Assembly: GCA_035761165.1 (NCBI GenBank)
Contig: DASTRO010000128.1
Span: 1-64,000 of the forward strand
DNA: 64,000 bases
Direction: 5' to 3'
Origin: CALCHX01 sp035761165
Lineage (GTDB): Bacteria; Gemmatimonadota; Gemmatimonadetes; Gemmatimonadales; Gemmatimonadaceae
Shown: one piece after another, positions 35,854-44,198 of the stretch
How positions within the stretch are numbered: position 1 is the stretch's first letter
Layout of the letters: each line of letters starts with the position of its first letter
Program-made: the position numbers and the translations under genes
Notes under the pieces: model-generated
Seen by the model: only the letters and a program-made list of their open reading frames with translations
Told to the model about the DNA's origin: nothing
Databases searched by the model: none

Positions 35854-38800
35854 GTGAGGCGCGACGCGGCGACGTCCGCGCCGCGCGCGCATGCCGTCCT
35901 CACCTGGTGGACGGCCATGGCGGCGGCGACGCTCCTGGCGGCCGCGGCCTGGCTGCGGGAGCCCACCGTACCATACCTGCTGGCAACGGGCGTCGCCACT
36001 GCTGGGCTCGCAGTCCTGACCCTCCGCGCCGGGCCGATCGGTCGCCCCTGGCGGCTGGGCGTGCTGGCGGCCGCGGCGGTCTTCTGCGCGACCGCCATCG
36101 CGCCGCAGCGCACGCTCTGGCGCACCCACCACGATTGGGCCGCGTACGAGGGTGCCGCGTTGGAGGCGTCGGCCGGCTGGCTGGACGCGCGGCTCGGTCG
36201 CGCCGCGGCCGAGGCACGGCGCCTCGCCACCGCCGCCCTCGACGTGCCCGGTGGGCCGGCCGGATTCGAGCGCCTGGCGCTCCTCGTGCGGGCGGACGAG
36301 GAGCGTGCGGTGGTGCTGCTGGAGCGCGGGAAGCGGGTAGCGTGGGCAGGAATGCTGCGCACGTCGGTGGCGGCGGTGCCGGAAGGGTTGGGGGCGGTGC
36401 GGACCCCGTTCTACGACGTCCTCACGGTGCGCCTGACGCGTGGCGCGCGACGCGCCGTGGCCACCGTGCTCCTCGACGCGCATCCGCCGGCGAGCGTGAT
36501 CGCCCGCTCGCTGGCCGACGTCGTGACCGCGCAGACGGCCGCCGGCGCGGTGCACTTCGCCATCGTCGACGAGGGGCCGCCCGCCGCCGATGCCGCGCTC
36601 CGCCTGCGTGACGGGCGGTGGCTGGTGGCCTGGATCGCGCCGCTGGTGCGGGAGGAGGTGGCGCTGCGCGTGACGGAGCGCGCCCGCGCGGTGGGGCTGG
36701 TGGCGCTCGTGCTCCTGGCGATCATGCTGCTGGGGAGCGTCTGGGGCCCCGCGGTGGCGCTTCGCTACCGTCTCACCATTCTTGCCGCCCTGCTCGCCGC
36801 GGGGGCCCGCGTCCCGCTGAATACGCTCTCCAACGTGAGTGCGGTGTTCGATCCCTCGTACTACTTCGTGGCCGAGGGCGGCCCCTTCACGGGGAGCGTG
36901 GGAGCGCTGGCGATCACCGGCGTGCTGGCGCTACTCGCCCTCCTTGCCATTCTGCGGGCGCGGGTTCGCCTGCGGTCGCGGGTGCTGGCGGTCGCACTGG
37001 TGCTCCTCGCCGCGTCGCTCGGACCGTATCTCCTGCGCGACCTGGCCCACGGAATCGTGACGCCCCCGCGGGGCGCGCCGACCTCACTCTGGCTGGCCTG
37101 GCAGCTCGCCCTCTTCCTTGCCGCCACGGTCGTCCTCCTGCTGGGAGCTTCCGCAGGGCGGGCGGCGATCGGCCGATGGCACGGGCTCTCACCGCTGGTG
37201 GCTCCGGCGGTGGCCGCGGTCGCGGCCCTGCTCGCGCCGCCACTGCTGGATGCGTCGGTCCACTGGCCCACCTGGTACCCGCTGCTCTGGGTGGTGGCGA
37301 TCGTCGCGCTCGCGCTGACTCGGCGTTCGTCCGCGGTCGTGCTCGCCGCCGCCGCGGTCGCATCGCTCGGCGCCATGACGTTGCTGTGGGGGACGTCGGT
37401 GCGAGCTCGGGTGGAGCTCGCGGACGCGGACGTGGCCGGCCTGACGCGGATCGACCCCATCGTGGCGACGCTGCTCGACCGGTTCACGTTGGAGCTGCAG
37501 CGCGCCCCGCTCCCCACGACGCGGGCCGAGCTGGTGGCCGCCTACGCGGCCTCCGACCTGGCGGCCGCCGACCACTCGGTGCAGTTGACGACCTGGCGGG
37601 CCGACGGCACCCGCGCGGCGGAGGTCACCGACGTCGCCGGCGGCGAGATGCTGGCCGAGCTGCGCGATCTGGCCGACAGCGCACGCCGCAGCGGCCAGGT
37701 GGTGCAGACACCGATCGCCAGCGGTCGCGGGATCCGGCTGGCGGCCGCGGTGCCGGACGACAGCGGCCGCGTGACCACCCTCGCGATCGCCCAGCGCACG
37801 CGGCTGCTGCAGGAGGACCCCTACGCGCCACTGCTGGTGGGTGCGCCGGCCGCGCCGGCCGGCGTGCCGTACTCCCTCTCGCTCGTGGACGCGACCCGAG
37901 TCCCCCTCGTCGCGCCGGGCGCCGAGCCGCGGTGGGTGCGACACGACGATGCGCTGCACGGTGACTGGAGCACGATGCTCGAGGGCCGCCACGTGGCGGT
38001 CCACGTGGAGGTGGAGCTCCGCTCACTCTGGTCGCTGGTGCAGCGCGGCACGCTGCTGCTGCTCCTCGACCTGCTCGTCGTCACCGGTCTCTGGCTGCTC
38101 AACGCGCTGGCCGGCCCCGGGTTGCCGCGCTGGCTGCGGGCACGCCGGCGCCGATGGGCGCGCAGCTACCGGGCTCGTCTCTCGCTCGCGCTGTTCGGCT
38201 TCTTCGTGGTGCCGGCGATCGCGTTCGGGATCTGGAGCTCCCGCCAGCTCCAGACCGGCTATCGCGAAGCCCGCGAGCTGCTCGTCTTCGAAGCACTGCG
38301 GGATGCCGCGGGGGCATCGCTACCGGGCCGCCCGCCCGACGAGCTGCCGGTGGGGCGTGCCGAGCCGGACGCGCCACTGTTGCTCTACGAGGACGGCGCG
38401 CTGGTGGCGGCGAGCGACGATCTCTTCGCATCGCTCGCGCCGTTCGGTCGTCTCCTCCCGCCGGACGTCGCGCTCTCGACGGCGGGGAGCGGGCACGCGG
38501 TGACGAGTCGCTTGCTGGAGGTGGGCGCCGCCCAGGTGCTCGTCGGCTACCGTGCGCTGCCTTCCACCGGCGGCGCGCCGGAGGTGCTGGCGGTGCCGGC
38601 CCGCGCCGACGAGCTGGCGCTCGACGCGCGCCGCCGCGACCTGGGGATCCTGGTGCTGTTCGCGACGGTGATCGGCGCGCTCGCGGCGCTCGTGCTCAGC
38701 GGCGTCGCGGCGCGCGAGCTGGCGCGCCCCATCGGCGCGCTGCGGCAGGCCGCGCTGGGCATCGCCGGCGGCCAGGCGGAGCCACCGCTCCCGCCGGCGG

Positions 38801-39930
38801 CCGCCCCGGCGGAGTTCGTCCCCGTCTTCTCGGCCTTCCGGCAGATGGCCGGCGATCTGAGCGCCAGCCGCCGCGCCCTGGAGGAGGCGGAGCGGCGCAC
38901 GGCCGCCGTGCTGCGCCACACCGCCAGCGCCGTCATCGCGGTCGACGCCGGCGGCCACGTGATGCTCTTCAATCCGGCCGCCCAGCGCCTCTTCGGTGCC
39001 GCACTGCGCAGCGGGGTGCCGCTGCACGCACTCGGCGTGCCGGCGCTCGAAGCGCTGATCGCCCACCGTGGCGCCGGCCCCGCGGGCGGTGTGCAGGCAT
39101 CGCGCGACGATGCTGGCGAGCGCGGGGCGGAGACGCTCGAGCTGACGCTCGGTGCGCGGCAGATGCATGTCCGCCTGGCGCCGCTGGCCGAGCGGGGCGG
39201 GGCGGTGCTCACGCTCGACGACGTCACCGAGCTCGCACGAGCGCAGCGCGTGCTGGCGTGGGGGGAGATGGCGCGGCAGGTGGCGCACGAGATCAAGAAC
39301 CCGCTCACGCCCATCCGGCTCGGGGTGCAGCACCTGCGGCGCGCCTACCTGGCCGATCGCGGCGACTTCGCCGCCGTGCTGGCGCAGAACGTGGACCGCA
39401 TCCTGGCCGAGATCGACCGGCTCGATCAGATCGCGCGGGCCTTCAGTCGCTACGGCACCGCGCCCGGGGCCCGGCCGGCCGGCGAGCCGATCGACGTCGC
39501 GGCGGTATTGCACGACGTGGTGGCGCTGGAGCGCCTCGGGGCCACGGACGGCGGCAGCGTGAGCTGGCAGCTGGAGGGGGCGGAAGCGCCCTGCCGCGCC
39601 GTGGCGCAGCGGGACGAGCTGCGTGAGGTGCTGCTCAACCTCCTCGAGAATGCCCGCCTCGCCCAGGCCACGACCGTGCGGGTGGCGCTGCGAGCCGACG
39701 CGCCGCCCGGACCCGTGCGCATCACCGTCACCGACGACGGTGCCGGCATCCCTCCGGATGTCCTGCCACGCATCTTCGAGCCGCACTTCTCGACGCGAAC
39801 GAGCGGGAGCGGGCTGGGGCTGGCGATCAGTCGCCGCCTGGTGGAGGGGTGGGGCGGCACGATCGACGTGCGGAGCGAGCCCGGTCGGGGCACGCGGGTG
39901 GAGCTCGCGCTGGCGGCGGTCGGCGTCTGA
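35854..39930 (+). CDS. Very large NtrY-like sensor histidine kinase
   Basis: 1358 residues, about twice NtrY length. Order: three N-terminal TMs; an extracytoplasmic domain (about 90-265); a block of about ten TMs (270-520); a second extracytoplasmic domain (about 520-730); a TM; a third domain (about 770-930) after FFVVPAIAFGIWSSRQ; a TM; HAMP (ARELARPIGALRQAALGI); PAS (ASAVIAVDAGGHVMLFNP); HisKA H-box VAHEIKNPLTPIRL with H1145; and HATPase with N-box NLLENARLA, DDGAGIPPD and SGSGLGLAI. Start is uncertain: GTG 35854 keeps the first TM; TTG 35800 or ATG 35917 are alternatives. No adjacent response regulator. Confidence 0.88.
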   Translation: MRRDAATSAPRAHAVLTWWTAMAAATLLAAAAWLREPTVPYLLATGVATAGLAVLTLRAGPIGRPWRLGVLAAAAVFCATAIAPQRTLWRTHHDWAAYEGAALEASAGWLDARLGRAAAEARRLATAALDVPGGPAGFERLALLVRADEERAVVLLERGKRVAWAGMLRTSVAAVPEGLGAVRTPFYDVLTVRLTRGARRAVATVLLDAHPPASVIARSLADVVTAQTAAGAVHFAIVDEGPPAADAALRLRDGRWLVAWIAPLVREEVALRVTERARAVGLVALVLLAIMLLGSVWGPAVALRYRLTILAALLAAGARVPLNTLSNVSAVFDPSYYFVAEGGPFTGSVGALAITGVLALLALLAILRARVRLRSRVLAVALVLLAASLGPYLLRDLAHGIVTPPRGAPTSLWLAWQLALFLAATVVLLLGASAGRAAIGRWHGLSPLVAPAVAAVAALLAPPLLDASVHWPTWYPLLWVVAIVALALTRRSSAVVLAAAAVASLGAMTLLWGTSVRARVELADADVAGLTRIDPIVATLLDRFTLELQRAPLPTTRAELVAAYAASDLAAADHSVQLTTWRADGTRAAEVTDVAGGEMLAELRDLADSARRSGQVVQTPIASGRGIRLAAAVPDDSGRVTTLAIAQRTRLLQEDPYAPLLVGAPAAPAGVPYSLSLVDATRVPLVAPGAEPRWVRHDDALHGDWSTMLEGRHVAVHVEVELRSLWSLVQRGTLLLLLDLLVVTGLWLLNALAGPGLPRWLRARRRRWARSYRARLSLALFGFFVVPAIAFGIWSSRQLQTGYREARELLVFEALRDAAGASLPGRPPDELPVGRAEPDAPLLLYEDGALVAASDDLFASLAPFGRLLPPDVALSTAGSGHAVTSRLLEVGAAQVLVGYRALPSTGGAPEVLAVPARADELALDARRRDLGILVLFATVIGALAALVLSGVAARELARPIGALRQAALGIAGGQAEPPLPPAAAPAEFVPVFSAFRQMAGDLSASRRALEEAERRTAAVLRHTASAVIAVDAGGHVMLFNPAAQRLFGAALRSGVPLHALGVPALEALIAHRGAGPAGGVQASRDDAGERGAETLELTLGARQMHVRLAPLAERGGAVLTLDDVTELARAQRVLAWGEMARQVAHEIKNPLTPIRLGVQHLRRAYLADRGDFAAVLAQNVDRILAEIDRLDQIARAFSRYGTAPGARPAGEPIDVAAVLHDVVALERLGATDGGSVSWQLEGAEAPCRAVAQRDELREVLLNLLENARLAQATTVRVALRADAPPGPVRITVTDDGAGIPPDVLPRIFEPHFSTRTSGSGLGLAISRRLVEGWGGTIDVRSEPGRGTRVELALAAVGV

Positions 39931-39949
39931 GGCGAGCTTGTAGCGGATC

Positions 39950-41701
39950 ATGCCCGTCCACGACCCACCCGCGATCCCGCGCCCCGAGAGCCCTTACGTG
40001 GCGACGCGCGAGCTCCCGCCGCACCTCCAGCGGTGGCAGCTACCGCCAGACTGGAGTTGGGGGAGCGAGGGGCTACTCGCCGACCACCGGCATTATCAGG
40101 AGGTCGTGGACGCTCTCGGGCGCTCGTTGTCGCTCGTCACCGCTCCCGACCCCGCGCACGCACGCTGGCTCTACGCCGAGGCCCGGCACCTCGCGCATCT
40201 CAGCCATCCGTCCGTGCCGACCACCTATCACTACTGGACCCATCACCACGAGGCGGGGCGCGGTCCCGGCTACCTGCGTCGCTGGATCGCCGGCGAGACG
40301 GTGGGGGCTCGACTGCGACGCGGCGGTGCCGAGGACGTGCCCTTCGTGCTCCAGGTGCTGCGTGGTGCCGGCTCGGCGCTGGCCTACCTGCACGACGCGA
40401 GCACCGTGCACGGCGCGCTCGGCCCGGACACGGTGTGGACGATCCCCTCGGGCCGGCTCTGGCTGATCGGCTGGCAGTGGGCGCTGCCGCGCGATCAGGT
40501 GCCGCCGACGCTCGCGCCGGAACGCCGCTGGATGCCCGTGCCGCCGGAGTGGCCCGCCGGCGAGTGGGCGCCCGACACGCTGAGCGACCAGTGGCAGCTG
40601 GCGGCCATCTGCTTCGCGGCGCTGGTCGGCGAGCTGCCGCCGGAGCGCGACATCCCCCCGGTGGGCTGGGTCCGTCCGGACTGTCCGCAGAGCGTGGCGG
40701 CGGTACTGGACCGGGCGCTCTCGCCGCACCCGGAGCAGCGCCACCCGTCGGTGGCGGTCCTGCTGCGCGAGCTCGATCGCGCCATCTCGCCACGCACGGC
40801 GGTGTACCTCGGGGCCGAGAGCGTGGGACGCATGCAGACCGCCGAGTCGGAGGAGGCCCGCCTGCGCTGGGCCACCGGTGACGACTACGACGTGCTCTCC
40901 CGGTTAGGCAGCGGCACCTTCGGCTCGGTGTGGCGCGTCCGCGACCTCGCGCTGGAGCGCGAGGTCGCGCTCAAGATGCTGCACGAGCACGTGGCGCGCG
41001 ACGACCGGGCGGTGAGCCGCTTCCGCCGCGAGGCGCGCCTGGCGGCGCAGCTGGCGCACCCGGGCATCGTGCCGATCTACGACTGGGATTCGCGCGGGGA
41101 GGTGTCGTGGTACACGATGGAGCTGGCCGAGGGTGGCTCGGTCGCCCAGCTCGTGGCACAGATGGGCGCCCGCCCGGCCGACGAGATCGCCGAAGGGGTG
41201 GACCTCGTGCTCGACGCGCTCGTCGCGGCGCACGCCGTGGGCGTCATCCACCGCGACCTGAAGCCGGAGAACGTGCTCATCGACCGCTACCGGCGTTGGC
41301 GCCTGGCCGACTTCGGCATCGCCAACGCCATGGGCGAGGAGCTGGGCGGCGCATCCGGCACGCCGCAGTTCGCCGCGCCGGAGCAGCTACTGGGCGAGCC
41401 GCAGGGGCCGGCCGTGGACTGCTTCGCGGTGGCGGCGATCGTCTACTTCGTGCTCACCGGGCGCGTGCCGTTCGGCGGGGCGGATGGGCGGCAGATCCTC
41501 GCCCGGCAGCTCTCCGGTGACGTGGACGTGAGCTTCGCAGCGGAGCCGATCGCGGACTGGCTGCGCCGCGGGCTGAGCCCCGATCCGAGCGAGCGCTTCG
41601 ACGACGCCCAGGCGATGCGGCGCGCGTGGCGCGACGCGGTGGACGTGGCGGCGCGCCGCGAACGCTCCCGCCGCTGGTGGCGTGAGCTACTCGGCGGCTG
41701 A
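39950..41701 (+). CDS. Ser/Thr protein kinase with N-terminal pseudokinase domain
   Basis: 583 residues, cytosolic, no TM. Residues about 30-280 look like a degenerate kinase: the catalytic loop reads HGALGPD (154-160) instead of HRDxKxxN and the DFG position reads IGW. Residues about 313-575 form an intact Hanks-type kinase: Gly loop GSGTFGSV from 320, K342 in VALKML, HRDLKPEN 434-441 (D436), DFG 454-456, and GTPQFAAPEQ. Tandem pseudokinase-kinase is unusual in bacteria. The gene starts 19 bp after the giant histidine kinase, suggesting joint signalling. Targets unknown. Confidence 0.88.
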   Translation: MPVHDPPAIPRPESPYVATRELPPHLQRWQLPPDWSWGSEGLLADHRHYQEVVDALGRSLSLVTAPDPAHARWLYAEARHLAHLSHPSVPTTYHYWTHHHEAGRGPGYLRRWIAGETVGARLRRGGAEDVPFVLQVLRGAGSALAYLHDASTVHGALGPDTVWTIPSGRLWLIGWQWALPRDQVPPTLAPERRWMPVPPEWPAGEWAPDTLSDQWQLAAICFAALVGELPPERDIPPVGWVRPDCPQSVAAVLDRALSPHPEQRHPSVAVLLRELDRAISPRTAVYLGAESVGRMQTAESEEARLRWATGDDYDVLSRLGSGTFGSVWRVRDLALEREVALKMLHEHVARDDRAVSRFRREARLAAQLAHPGIVPIYDWDSRGEVSWYTMELAEGGSVAQLVAQMGARPADEIAEGVDLVLDALVAAHAVGVIHRDLKPENVLIDRYRRWRLADFGIANAMGEELGGASGTPQFAAPEQLLGEPQGPAVDCFAVAAIVYFVLTGRVPFGGADGRQILARQLSGDVDVSFAAEPIADWLRRGLSPDPSERFDDAQAMRRAWRDAVDVAARRERSRRWWRELLGG

Positions 41702-41731
41702 GCGGCGCGGCGCTCGCGCCGACGCGGCGCA

Positions 41732-43132
41732 TCACTCGGTGTCGTGGCCGTGCGCCGCGTGCGCGCGCTGGAATCGCACGGTCTTCACGTTCACGAACTC
41801 GCGCAGCCCCACCGCGCCGAGCTCGCGCCCGTAGCCGGACGCCTTGATCCCGCCGAACGGGAAGCGCGGGTCCGAGACGACCATGCCGTTCAGGAAGACG
41901 CTGCCCGCCGCGAGCCCGGCCGCGAGCTGCTCGGCCTCCTCGGCATCGGTCGTCCAGGCGCTCGCCCCCAGCCCGAACGGCGTGTCGTTGGCGAGGCGGA
42001 TCGCCGTCTCCACGCTCGAGACGCGCCAGAGCGTGGCGACGGGGCCGAACAGCTCCTCGGCATAGGCGGGCGACGACACCGGCGCGTCGGCGAGCAGGGT
42101 GGGTGGATAGAAATTGCCGGGCCCGTCGAGGCGTGTGCCACCGGTGACGAGCCGCGCGCCGGCGGCGATGCTCTCCTGCACCTGTCGCTCGAGGTCGTCG
42201 CGGATGGAGGGTGTGGCCAGGGGACCGATCTGCGTCCGCTCGTCCAGCGGGTCGCCCACCACGAGGGCGTCCAGCCCGGCGGCGAAGCGCCGCTCGAACT
42301 CGTCGGCGATGGCCTCGTGCACGATGAACCGCTTGGCGGCGATGCACGACTGGCCGTTGTTGATGGTGCGCGCCTTCACCGCCGTCGCCACCGCCACGTC
42401 GAGGTCGGCGCTCGGCATGACGACGAACGGATCGCTCCCTCCGAGCTCGAGCACCGTCTTCTTGATGACGCGCCCGGCGGTCTGCGCCACGGCGCTGCCG
42501 GCCGGCGTGCTGCCGGTGAGCGTCACGGCCGCCACGCGCCGGTCCTCGAGGACGCGCGACACACGGTCCGAGCCGACGAGCAGCGCCTGGAAGCACCCCT
42601 CGGGAGCGCCCGCCTCGCGGAAGATCTCCTCCAGCGCCAGCGCGCACTGCGGCACGTTGGAGGCGTGCTTGAGCAGGCCGACGTTGCCCGCAGCGAGCGC
42701 CGGCGCGGCGAAGCGCACCACCTGCCAGAAGGGGAAGTTCCACGGCATGATGGCGAGCACCACGCCGAGCGGCTCGTAGCGGACCTCGCCACGCTCGCCG
42801 TCGTCGCCCAGCACCACCTCCGGCGCCACGAAGCGCGCGGCGTGCTCGGCGTAGTAGTGGCAGGCGGTGGCGCACTTCGCCGCCTCCTCGACCGCGGCCC
42901 GGATCGGCTTGCCCATCTCCAGCGTCATGAGGCGCCCGAAGCGCTCCTTGTCGCGCTCCAGGATGTCGCCGGCGCGGCCGACGACGGCGGCGCGCTCGGC
43001 CACCGGCACCTGCCGCCATCGCTCGGCTGCCGAGGCGGTGCGGGCGATGGCGGCGTCGAGCGCCTGGTCGGTGATCGGATCGAAGGTGCGGAGCGTCTCG
43101 CCAGTGGCGGGATTGATGGAGGCGATGGCCAT
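41732..43132 (-). CDS. NAD(P)-dependent aldehyde dehydrogenase, succinate-semialdehyde type
   Basis: 466 residues. General base E229 in VLELGGSD, nucleophile C263 in NNGQSCIAAKR, NAD-binding TLTGSTPAG, MPWNFPFWQV, PFGGIKASGYGREL. The closest recognisable group is GabD/YneI-like semialdehyde dehydrogenases, but the true aldehyde is unknown. The gene follows the quinone oxidoreductase by 30 bp and is probably co-transcribed with it. Converges on the Ser/Thr kinase gene. Confidence 0.88.
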   Translation of the reverse strand: MAIASINPATGETLRTFDPITDQALDAAIARTASAAERWRQVPVAERAAVVGRAGDILERDKERFGRLMTLEMGKPIRAAVEEAAKCATACHYYAEHAARFVAPEVVLGDDGERGEVRYEPLGVVLAIMPWNFPFWQVVRFAAPALAAGNVGLLKHASNVPQCALALEEIFREAGAPEGCFQALLVGSDRVSRVLEDRRVAAVTLTGSTPAGSAVAQTAGRVIKKTVLELGGSDPFVVMPSADLDVAVATAVKARTINNGQSCIAAKRFIVHEAIADEFERRFAAGLDALVVGDPLDERTQIGPLATPSIRDDLERQVQESIAAGARLVTGGTRLDGPGNFYPPTLLADAPVSSPAYAEELFGPVATLWRVSSVETAIRLANDTPFGLGASAWTTDAEEAEQLAAGLAAGSVFLNGMVVSDPRFPFGGIKASGYGRELGAVGLREFVNVKTVRFQRAHAAHGHDTE

Positions 43133-43162
43133 GAGTCGTGAGTCTGATGGTGGCGGGTGCCC

Positions 43163-44149
43163 TCAGATCGCCAGCACCACCTTACCGAAGGTGGTGTTGG
43201 CCTCGAGGCGCTCGTGCGCCGCGCGGACGTCGTCGATGGGGAAGACGGTGTCGACTACCGGTCGCACGCGTCCGTCGGCCAGCATGGGCACGACGTGCGT
43301 CGTGAAGGCGCGCGTGACGGCGATCTTCTCGGCGAGGGAGCGGCCGCGCAGCACCGTGCCCTGGACGGACAGCCGCTTGCGCAGGATCGCGCCGAGGTCG
43401 ATCTCCGCGCTGCGGCCGGCCACCAGCCCGACGAGCAGCAGTCGTCCCTTCTCGCCGAGCGCGGCCAGGCTGGCCGGAACGTACGGACCGCCCACCAGCT
43501 CGAGCACCACGCTCATGCCGCGGTCGTGCGTCACCTCCCGCGCCCACCCGGTGAGCGGCTCGGGACCGCCGGGGAGCACGAGGCCGGCCGTCATCCCCCA
43601 CTCCCGCGCTCGATCCAGCTTGTCCGGCGTGCGCGAGGTGCCGTACGCCGTCGCGCCGATGACGCGCGCGAGCTGGACGGCGGCCACGCCCACGCCGCTC
43701 CCCACCGCGTGCACGAGCAGGCGCTCCTCCGGCCGCAGCTCGGCCTGGGTGACGAGGGCGTCGAAGGCGGTCATGAAGGCCTCCGGCACAGCGGCCGCGT
43801 CGGTCCAGCTCATCCCCTCGGGGATCGGCGCGAGCAGGCCACTGCGGATGCTGAGGTATTCGGCCTGCGCGCCGCCGGCGGCGATACCGAAGACGCGGTC
43901 GCCCTCGCGCCACGTGCCGTCGCCGTCGGCCGCCTGCGCCACCTCACCGGCGAACTCCAGGCCGGGCACGTCGGGGGGCACGCCGGGCGGGGCGGGGTAG
44001 CCGCCGCGTCGCTGCAGCAGGTCGGCCCGGTTGAGGCCGGCCGCGCGCACGCGCACGAGCACCTCGCCGGGGGCCGGCGTGGGAACCGGGCGATCCACGA
44101 CCTCCAGCACGTCGGGGCCGCCCGGCCGGGTGATGACGACGGTTCGCAT
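43163..44149 (-). CDS. NAD(P)H quinone oxidoreductase, zinc-independent MDR family
   Basis: 328 residues. N-terminal GroES-like domain (GEVLVRVRAAGLNRADLLQRRG, PGLEFAGEV), then the Rossmann domain (LLVHAVGSGVGVAAVQLARVIGA) and a C-terminal AHERLEANTTFGKVVL. It lacks the zinc cysteines and is closest to PIG3/QOR-type members that reduce quinones with NADPH. Divergent from the AhbA/AhbB-like gene, with only 49 bp between starts. Confidence 0.9.
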   Translation of the reverse strand: MRTVVITRPGGPDVLEVVDRPVPTPAPGEVLVRVRAAGLNRADLLQRRGGYPAPPGVPPDVPGLEFAGEVAQAADGDGTWREGDRVFGIAAGGAQAEYLSIRSGLLAPIPEGMSWTDAAAVPEAFMTAFDALVTQAELRPEERLLVHAVGSGVGVAAVQLARVIGATAYGTSRTPDKLDRAREWGMTAGLVLPGGPEPLTGWAREVTHDRGMSVVLELVGGPYVPASLAALGEKGRLLLVGLVAGRSAEIDLGAILRKRLSVQGTVLRGRSLAEKIAVTRAFTTHVVPMLADGRVRPVVDTVFPIDDVRAAHERLEANTTFGKVVLAI

Positions 44150-44186
44150 GGTGCGTCTGCGGTGCAGGGTTCGTGCGCGGGGACAT

Positions 44187-44192
44187 TAGCTT
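44187..44192 (+). promoter_or_regulatory. -10 box TAGCTT, 6 nt before ATG (leaderless)
   Basis: TAGCTT, TCCACC, ATG. Clear leaderless geometry for the gene at 44199. No TTG-type -35 is visible 17-19 bp upstream. Confidence 0.5.
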
Positions 44193-44198
44193 TCCACC

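Noticed and set aside
35032..36555. Long minus-strand frame upstream of creatininase
   Set aside because: Runs antisense into the histidine kinase; the creatininase motifs lie in the shorter frame starting at 35840.
41702..41731. Terminator between the Ser/Thr kinase and aldehyde dehydrogenase
   Set aside because: Only short imperfect GC dyads; not convincing.
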